Below are positions 6,454 to 11,237 of a stretch of DNA of 11,237 nt, one piece after another. The position numbers and the translations under genes were made by a program. The notes beneath the pieces were generated by a model. It was not told the origin of the DNA, did no database searches, and was given only the letters and a program-made list of their open reading frames with translations. The stretch spans positions 1 through 11,237 of the forward strand of contig JALHPW010000103.1 in the NCBI GenBank assembly GCA_022842255.1. Direction: 5' to 3'. The stretch comes from Saprospiraceae bacterium (GTDB lineage Bacteria > Bacteroidota > Bacteroidia > Chitinophagales > Saprospiraceae). The stretch's first letter is position 1; each line of letters opens with the position of its first letter.

Positions 6454-8055
6454 ATGCATAAATCTATCCTCCCTTTTTCCCAGGTTCCCCAGCTTTCCAA
6501 ATCAGATGTTGCCTATGCAACGGGTGATGCGCGTTTGACCCCGTTTTATTCCTATGCCCCCGATTTGGCCTCTTTTGAGCAAATCTTGCTGGAAAAGGAG
6601 CGTGTGGAGTTTCCGCGTGCCGATTTGGTGAAGGTGCTTTCCGAACAATATGCGCCGCTTCCCAAACACGAAAAAGTGAGCCGCAACATCAAGGCCCTGG
6701 GGCAGGACAATGCCTTTACCATCGTCACGGCACACCAGCCCAGTCTCTTTCTGGGGCCGCTTTATTTTGTGTATAAAGCTTTGACCGCCATCAACTTAGC
6801 GGAAGCCGTAGAGGCTCGTTCGGGTGGAAATCGTCGCATTGTCCCCGTTTTTGTCCTGGGTAGTGAAGACCACGACATCGAGGAGGTCAACAAAGTCAAT
6901 CTATTCGGGAAAAAAATCGTGTGGCAACCCGGCGAAACTGGTCCAGTGGGCAGCATGGGTACCGCCAGTCTGGCCCCCGCGCTCGACGAACTGCGCAGCA
7001 TTTTAGGGGATGGTGATGCAGCCCTTGCGCTGTTTGAACGGGTAGAAAAATGTTATCGCGGCGCCCAAACATTTGCTACAGCCACACAAGCCTTGTTGAA
7101 CGATTTTTTTGGTCACTTAGGCTTGGTGGTCTTGAATATGAACGATGCCGCGTTGAAACGGCATTTCATCCCCATCATGCGGGCTGAGTTGACGGAGCAG
7201 CCAGCATACCGGATTGTCAACGAAACCATTGGGCAATTGACCGAATTGGGGTTCAAAGCCCAGGCAGCGCCGCGCGAAATCAACCTTTTTTACATGATGC
7301 CCGGCTTGCGGGAGCGCATCGTGCTGGAAAACGGCGTGTATAAAGTGCTCAATACCGAACTCGTTTTTTCTGTACAGGAAATATTGGCAGAACTGGAGGC
7401 CCATCCGGAGCGGTTTAGCCCGAATGTGGTGCTTCGGCCGCTTTTTCAGGAGATAATTTTGCCCAACCTGGCATACGTTGGTGGGGGAGGGGAGTTGGCC
7501 TATTGGCTGGAGCGGAAGTCTTTGTTCCGCCACTTTGGGGTGCAATTCCCCATGCTGGTGCGTCGGCACTCGGTCTTGTGGCTCGATCGGGACGCAGGCA
7601 AGAAGTTGGCTAAATTTGGGTTTACCCCTGCCGAGTTTTTTGGGGATACCGACCAGCTCATCCGGAATTATGTAGAAAAAAATGCCGCTGGCGAGGTGAG
7701 TTTGGAGCTGGAAATCAATGCGTTAAAAAAGATTTTTGAACAAGTGGCCGCCAAGGCCATGGCCATCGACCCAAGTCTGGAAAAATCCGTACTGGCAGAA
7801 TCAGTGAAGGCTGCAGCCGGACTGGAGCAATGGCAGGGCAGGCTCGTTCGATCTGAAAAACAAAAACACGAAACTACGCTCAACCAACTCCGAGCCTTGA
7901 AGGAAAAGCTCTATCCGGCAAACGGTTTGCAGGAGCGTTACGACAATTTCCTGCCCTATGTTTTGAAGTATGGGGAAGGTTTTATCGGCGTACTCCAAGA
8001 AAACTTTGCGCCGTTTGATGCAGGTTTTGTGGTTTTGCAAGAGGAGGCCCCTTAA
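6454..8055 (+). CDS. bshC: Bacillithiol biosynthesis cysteine-adding enzyme BshC
   Basis: BshC is the proposed cysteine ligase that completes bacillithiol, the low-molecular-weight thiol that replaces glutathione in Firmicutes and many Bacteroidetes; it adds cysteine to glucosaminyl-malate in the cytoplasm. The protein is 533 residues, close to the usual ~530-540. Recognisable parts are TAHQPSLFLGPLYFVYK (92-108), PVFVLGSEDHDIEEVNKVNLFGKK (131-154, the conserved SEDHD motif), a GPVGSM stretch (163-168), a helical coiled-coil arm towards the C terminus, and the closing LKEKLYPANGLQERYDNF. The other pathway genes, bshA and bshB, are not in the window, as is usual in Bacteroidetes where the genes are scattered. 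Its stop codon interlocks with that of the convergent DUF2752 gene. Confidence 0.95.
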   Translation: MHKSILPFSQVPQLSKSDVAYATGDARLTPFYSYAPDLASFEQILLEKERVEFPRADLVKVLSEQYAPLPKHEKVSRNIKALGQDNAFTIVTAHQPSLFLGPLYFVYKALTAINLAEAVEARSGGNRRIVPVFVLGSEDHDIEEVNKVNLFGKKIVWQPGETGPVGSMGTASLAPALDELRSILGDGDAALALFERVEKCYRGAQTFATATQALLNDFFGHLGLVVLNMNDAALKRHFIPIMRAELTEQPAYRIVNETIGQLTELGFKAQAAPREINLFYMMPGLRERIVLENGVYKVLNTELVFSVQEILAELEAHPERFSPNVVLRPLFQEIILPNLAYVGGGGELAYWLERKSLFRHFGVQFPMLVRRHSVLWLDRDAGKKLAKFGFTPAEFFGDTDQLIRNYVEKNAAGEVSLELEINALKKIFEQVAAKAMAIDPSLEKSVLAESVKAAAGLEQWQGRLVRSEKQKHETTLNQLRALKEKLYPANGLQERYDNFLPYVLKYGEGFIGVLQENFAPFDAGFVVLQEEAP

Positions 8056-8438
8056 AATCCCCACACATTTCTAGCCGCCCCAAATACCAAAACGGCTACC
8101 AAGGCCACGATGGTAGCCCTATATCCATACCATGTTCTTCGGATGGCCGTTTGTGCCCGTCCCCAGGTCGTGTATTCCAAAACCAGTCCAAAAACTACAT
8201 AGGGGACAGCCAAAACAAACAGGAAATTGATGCGAAGCGCTTCTAACAGCTCCCCGTGAAGGAGATGGTGCACGGCGCGTTGGGAGCCACATCCGGGGCA
8301 TTTCCAGCCGCTGAGCCATAAAAAAGGGCACTTCGGGAAGAAGTGTTGTTCAGGGTCTAGGAAAAAATAAACCCCAATCAAACCAGCTGCCAGAAGTGCC
8401 CCTAAATATTTAAAAATCTTGTGGGTCGAGTGCTCCAT
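8052..8438 (-). CDS. DUF2752 family small membrane protein
   Basis: A 128-residue protein with three predicted membrane helices (about 9-27, 70-88, 107-121) and the DUF2752 signature CPGCGSQRA (47-55), preceded by another Cys at 37; the clustered cysteines suggest metal binding or redox chemistry, but the biochemical role of the family is unknown. The ATG at 8438 is preferred over a TTG nine codons upstream. The start lies 29 bases inside the preceding CD225 gene, so the two are co-transcribed and probably translationally coupled; this neighbour pair is common in Bacteroidetes. The stop codon shares TTAA with the convergent bshC stop. Confidence 0.88.
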   Translation of the reverse strand: MEHSTHKIFKYLGALLAAGLIGVYFFLDPEQHFFPKCPFLWLSGWKCPGCGSQRAVHHLLHGELLEALRINFLFVLAVPYVVFGLVLEYTTWGRAQTAIRRTWYGYRATIVALVAVLVFGAARNVWGF

Positions 8439-8709
8439 TTTGGGAGGCGAAGAATAACATGCCAACCACGAACATCAGGTAAAGCGCGATGCCTACAATG
8501 CCAATCCAAAAACCAATCATGGTCCATTTTTTGGCTTCAGCGGAGGCCCGGTCGGCGCCATCGTGGTCGCCGGAATTGAAGGCAGACTCTACCTTGGCGG
8601 CATTGATGATGCCGACGATGCCAAAGGGAAGGCAACAAAACAAGGTGACGAGGATTGATTCAGCCAGCCAGGTTTTGGGTGGCGAGCTGCGCATAGGTTG
8701 GTCAAGCAT
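8410..8709 (-). CDS. CD225/dispanin family membrane protein
   Basis: A 99-residue two-helix membrane protein. It has the CD225 pattern: WLAESILVTLFCCLPFGIVGIINAAKV (14-40, first helix with the conserved CC-PFG), a loop with GDHDGADRASAEAKKW (47-62), and a second helix (about 64-88). CD225 includes the vertebrate IFITM proteins; bacterial members are of unknown function and probably shape or sense membranes. I chose the ATG at 8709. The frame remains open further upstream, but that part would overlap the acyltransferase gene and does not look like CD225. It heads a two-gene unit with the DUF2752 gene. Confidence 0.88.
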   Translation of the reverse strand: MLDQPMRSSPPKTWLAESILVTLFCCLPFGIVGIINAAKVESAFNSGDHDGADRASAEAKKWTMIGFWIGIVGIALYLMFVVGMLFFASQNGALDPQDF

Positions 8710-8746
8710 AAGGAATTGAGTTAGAAAGTAGAGAATTGGTGTGTGG

Positions 8747-8754
8747 CAAATGTA
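8747..8754 (-). promoter_or_regulatory. -7 box (TACATTTG) for the CD225-DUF2752 unit
   Basis: The minus strand reads TACATTTG, a full match to TAnnTTTG and the same octamer as in the permease promoter. The nearest TTTG upstream (8782-8779) is 24 bases away, longer than the usual 19-21. It would give a leader of about 30 bases before the ATG at 8709. Confidence 0.45.
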
Positions 8755-8771
8755 ATGTGAAATGCCGAAGA

Positions 8772-10064
8772 TTAGTTCCAAATCGCTTTGCGAAGTGCCA
8801 GGAGCCGTTCCCGATCCGGGTGGTTGCGGGCTTTCCAGGCAGACCGGGCCCGAAGCATGGTTTCTTTCCAAAAGATAGAAACCCAGGCAAGAAGTGGCAT
8901 GAGCAAGGCAAGGGTAATCAAGCCGGGGGTATTGGTGAACAGCCCCGTCAGCACCAGTGCCAACAAATAAAAACCACCGTATACCACAGCGAGTCCCATC
9001 AATACGCTGGTGTAGAATTCACGCTTTTTCACCACTTTCCGTGCAGTGAAATACACCAACCAGCGCACAGGCCAGCCAATCATAAAGCCCAAAATGGCGA
9101 TTGGTGCTGACACAAATAGAAATAACATCCATTCCTTTTTTGCGTGTTCAGGATGCACCAGTCCCTCGTCCTTCAAGCCCGCCTTCAATAGCCCGGCGAA
9201 GTAATTGATGGTATTGATTCGAAGCTGGTTCTTTTCAGGTTCTGGCATCCCGTTGATTTTGTCAATCAACTTTTTTTCGCCAAAAAAACGGGAGGCCTGA
9301 TTCTCCACTATAGGCAGGAAATTGGCAGGGTGGTCGCTGCGCCATATACTCAGCAGCTCGTCTACGAGTCCGTCATCTGCCTTATCGTCGATGTGGTAAC
9401 AAATGGTTTTGAGGCCTTTTTCGATGTCGCGGCAAAGTTGGTTGATGGCCAGGGCAGGGTTTTGCTCATAGGTAGGCCAATAATCCTTGATAAAAAGGGG
9501 CTCCCCGACAATGATTTTTGCTTCATCGCGGGTACACAAGCCGTTTACATAATTGCAGCCCACGGGTATCACTTGCAGGTCTTCTAACCGGTGTCTTTCA
9601 TAGGTGCCAAATGCGATGCGGGCAATTCCTTTTTGGATGGTGAGGATACGTTTGTCCAAATGGTGCTCACCTTCCACAAAGATGTTTACAGTAACGCGGT
9701 TGACCAGTTTGTTTTGGCAAAATTCGAACACCTCGTCATTTCGGTCGCGACCTTGGTACCCGTCTCGCTGGCGAAAAACCGGGAACATGTTGCAACTCTC
9801 CAAAAACTTGCGGAAAACGGGTTTGCGGAAGATGTCGCCCCGCGTCATGTTGTACACGGGCGGGTCAAAAAAGGAGGTGAAAAAAATCGGGTCGATAAAC
9901 GCCGTGGGGTGATTGGCGGCGATGAGGACGGGGGTATTGGGTTTTACTCCTTTGCGGTTGTGCAAATAGATTTTGCGGAACAACAGTCGATACACCACAT
10001 GGATGAAAGGGGTAAAAAACAAATAAAACCAGCCAGTGCTTTGGCGCGCAAGTCTATAATCCAT
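8772..10064 (-). CDS. PlsC-type (1-acyl-glycerol-3-phosphate) acyltransferase with C-terminal membrane domain
   Basis: A 430-residue lysophospholipid acyltransferase-superfamily protein, which would move fatty acyl chains to a glycerolipid or similar acceptor at the inner membrane. Motif I is ANHPTAFIDP (H52, D58), with five residues between His and Asp rather than the classical four; motif II is MFPVFRQRDGY (93-103); motif III is FVEGEHH (129-135), in place of FPEGTRS; a later IPVG (166-169) is the usual motif IV. Residues 1-30 contain an amphipathic/membrane segment. The catalytic domain is followed by a helical region (about 230-310) and three or four membrane helices (about 312-332, 352-374, 380-398), so the protein is much longer than E. 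coli PlsC (~245). The exact acceptor cannot be told from the sequence. It stands alone, with a promoter directly next to its ATG. Confidence 0.85.
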   Translation of the reverse strand: MDYRLARQSTGWFYLFFTPFIHVVYRLLFRKIYLHNRKGVKPNTPVLIAANHPTAFIDPIFFTSFFDPPVYNMTRGDIFRKPVFRKFLESCNMFPVFRQRDGYQGRDRNDEVFEFCQNKLVNRVTVNIFVEGEHHLDKRILTIQKGIARIAFGTYERHRLEDLQVIPVGCNYVNGLCTRDEAKIIVGEPLFIKDYWPTYEQNPALAINQLCRDIEKGLKTICYHIDDKADDGLVDELLSIWRSDHPANFLPIVENQASRFFGEKKLIDKINGMPEPEKNQLRINTINYFAGLLKAGLKDEGLVHPEHAKKEWMLFLFVSAPIAILGFMIGWPVRWLVYFTARKVVKKREFYTSVLMGLAVVYGGFYLLALVLTGLFTNTPGLITLALLMPLLAWVSIFWKETMLRARSAWKARNHPDRERLLALRKAIWN

Positions 10065-10068
10065 GGCG

Positions 10069-10076
10069 CAAAAATA
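10069..10076 (-). promoter_or_regulatory. -7 box (TATTTTTG) almost touching the acyltransferase ATG
   Basis: The minus strand reads TATTTTTG followed by CGCC and then the ATG at 10064, so only four bases separate the box from the start codon. No TTG is found at 19-21 bases upstream. If the box works in the usual way, transcription begins at or next to the start codon. Confidence 0.5.
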
Positions 10077-10084
10077 GCGCAGTC

Positions 10085-10101
10085 AACTTGTAACTTGTAA
10101 C
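10085..10101. repeat. Short tandem repeat AACTTGT
   Basis: AACTTGT occurs at 10085-10091 and 10092-10098, followed by a partial third copy (10099-10101). It lies just upstream of the acyltransferase promoter box, in the 55-base gap to the next gene. The rest of that gap shows no clear terminator. Confidence 0.6.
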
Positions 10102-10119
10102 GAACTGCTTGAAACTCGT

Positions 10120-10632
10120 TTAAGTTGGTCCAGGCTTGCTACCTTCAAAAAGGGCCAGAATGATGTTGCCCATATAAACGCCCAATGCAGATTCCACCAG
10201 CGTGAGGAACATAGTCATGTCCTGAAAGTTCAAAACATTGGGGGCCAGGGCTTTAAGGGTAATCAGGGAAAGGACGATTACAAAGTGTCCGTTCACCAGC
10301 CACTTGACCAAGCCGTTGATAGGCACCCCGTTTTGTGCATTCAGGTTGGGTTCGGTGATACTGCGTCCGAGGAACCGGAACACTGCACCACCGTACAGGG
10401 CCGTGACGGGTGCCAGCACCCCCATCAGCGAGGTGAACTCTTCAAAGTCGAACCCGCGCAGGATGTAGAACACACAGGAAGCACCGATGAGCACAAAGTG
10501 ATAAATCAGTATCAGCCTTGCGATTCGGGTCCTGGGCGATAGTGGCGTGGCCGTGGAGGCCGGTGCGCTGGAGTTGGTTGTTGCGTCTGTAGCCATAGTC
10601 GTGGCCATGGTCGTTGAGTTGGTTGAAGTCAT
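10120..10632 (-). CDS. Unknown four-helix membrane protein with Thr/Ala-rich N terminus
   Basis: I do not recognise a family. The 170-residue protein starts with a low-complexity segment rich in Thr, Ala, Ser and Asn (about 1-30, with imperfect TTMAT repeats), likely disordered. Four membrane segments follow (about 37-59, 66-88, 108-131, 140-163). The N-terminal DNA repeats short blocks (ACNATGGCNAC), which suggests local expansion. Its ATG overlaps the stop codon of the upstream gene in the sequence ATGA (10632-10629), so the two genes are translationally coupled and probably work together. A smaller start further in (ATG for residue 9 or 13) cannot be excluded, because the N terminus is not conserved-looking. 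Confidence 0.7.
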   Translation of the reverse strand: MTSTNSTTMATTMATDATTNSSAPASTATPLSPRTRIARLILIYHFVLIGASCVFYILRGFDFEEFTSLMGVLAPVTALYGGAVFRFLGRSITEPNLNAQNGVPINGLVKWLVNGHFVIVLSLITLKALAPNVLNFQDMTMFLTLVESALGVYMGNIILALFEGSKPGPT

Positions 10633-11237
10633 CCTTGGCGAAGGTAATCCAACATTTTTTTGAACAATCGTTTTTGGTATTCGTCGAGGTTAGATTTGTA
10701 ATGTAGCTCCATGTCTTTGTAGTCGTTTTTTCGGGGCGGGAAAATGATTCCAGAACCATATTTCCCCTGAAATTCCCAGGAAAGCTCTACATCGTTGCCT
10801 TTTTGGAGTCCTTTAACGTAAATCCGGTGGTATTCAAAAAAGCCATCGGGGCAAATCTCGTAATTTAGGTGCGTCACTTCCAATACAAATTCATCGTAGG
10901 CGGTATAGGAAGAATCCACTTTCGCACGCCACAATACGGGGGTTCCTTTGCCTTTGTAGGTGTTAACGAGCCAACGTCTTGCCTTGGTACATACCTGCCC
11001 CAAGTTTTTGTCACGTAGCAGGGTGATATTATCCCCGGAGTTGATGCCTTGCATGGAGTTGGGCAATTTCAGTTCCAAAACCGCGCCGGATCGAATATTG
11101 CGTTCTTCCACCGGAATCGGTCCGTTGCGGCTATAGGTTTTGGCCATAAAATGCGCCGGGTCGTGACACCTCACCACCACTTCTGCCTGATCCTCATGTA
11201 TTTCGGCCAAAAAGGCCCATTTGTGCAACAGCCTTTC
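10629..11237 (-). CDS. Unknown soluble protein, 5' end beyond the window
   Basis: The last ~202 codons of a gene that is open to the right edge. The only near-edge start in frame is a TTG at 11228, so a start outside the window is more likely. The protein has no signal peptide or membrane helix in the visible part. It is rich in beta-type alternation, with charged segments such as EDQAEVVVRCHDP and FQGKYGSGIIFPPRKND, and ends in a charged helix (DEYQKRLFKKMLDYLRQG). I recognise no domain. It overlaps the downstream membrane-protein gene by ATGA, indicating a shared operon. Its function is unknown. Confidence 0.7.
   Translation of the reverse strand, partial: ERLLHKWAFLAEIHEDQAEVVVRCHDPAHFMAKTYSRNGPIPVEERNIRSGAVLELKLPNSMQGINSGDNITLLRDKNLGQVCTKARRWLVNTYKGKGTPVLWRAKVDSSYTAYDEFVLEVTHLNYEICPDGFFEYHRIYVKGLQKGNDVELSWEFQGKYGSGIIFPPRKNDYKDMELHYKSNLDEYQKRLFKKMLDYLRQG

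Noticed and set aside
10099..10120. AACGA...TCGTT stem as a terminator after the membrane-protein gene
   Set aside because: The stem is five base pairs with a long loop and has no T run.

Overview
The window looks like chromosomal DNA of a Bacteroidota bacterium, probably of the Saprospiria (Haliscomenobacter-like). The phylum call rests on several promoter-like sites of the Bacteroidetes type (TTTG or TTG, 19-21 bases, TAnnTTTG), the lack of clear Shine-Dalgarno sequences, a BshC bacillithiol enzyme of the Bacteroidetes form, a CD225-DUF2752 gene pair, and an FGE-fold receptor with an effector-associated domain. The genus-level guess is inference only. There are no rRNA, tRNA or CRISPR features and no transposase gene.

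Left part (1-2887, all + strand): the 3' end of rho with a clear intrinsic terminator, a secreted GH25 lysozyme-type muramidase with a near-consensus promoter, and a secreted M28 zinc aminopeptidase with a C-terminal PDZ domain. The last two are exported hydrolases, each with its own promoter.

Middle (2888-4957): a 179-base nested inverted repeat (REP/BIME-like), followed by the most interesting gene. This encodes a 610-residue protein made of an EAD11-like adaptor, a TIR domain with the NADase glutamate, two short helical repeats, a coiled coil and a C-terminal FGE/C-type-lectin-fold domain. It reads as a self-contained conflict (immune or cell-suicide) receptor-effector. A perfect 18-bp hairpin lies inside its coding sequence, in the TIR-to-repeat linker. 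The last ~37 codons of the FGE domain look like the variable region of a diversity-generating retroelement target, but no template repeat or reverse transcriptase is present in the window.

Right part: an FtsX/LolC-E-type permease (- strand), convergent with the TIR gene, diverges from bshC (+). bshC converges on a CD225-DUF2752 pair (- strand) with interlocking stop codons. Upstream of the pair on the - strand are a large membrane-anchored PlsC-type acyltransferase with a promoter almost touching its ATG, and a translationally coupled pair of unknown genes (a four-helix membrane protein and a soluble protein running off the right edge). Most of this part is ordinary housekeeping or envelope content. 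The accessory signal is concentrated at 2892-4957.
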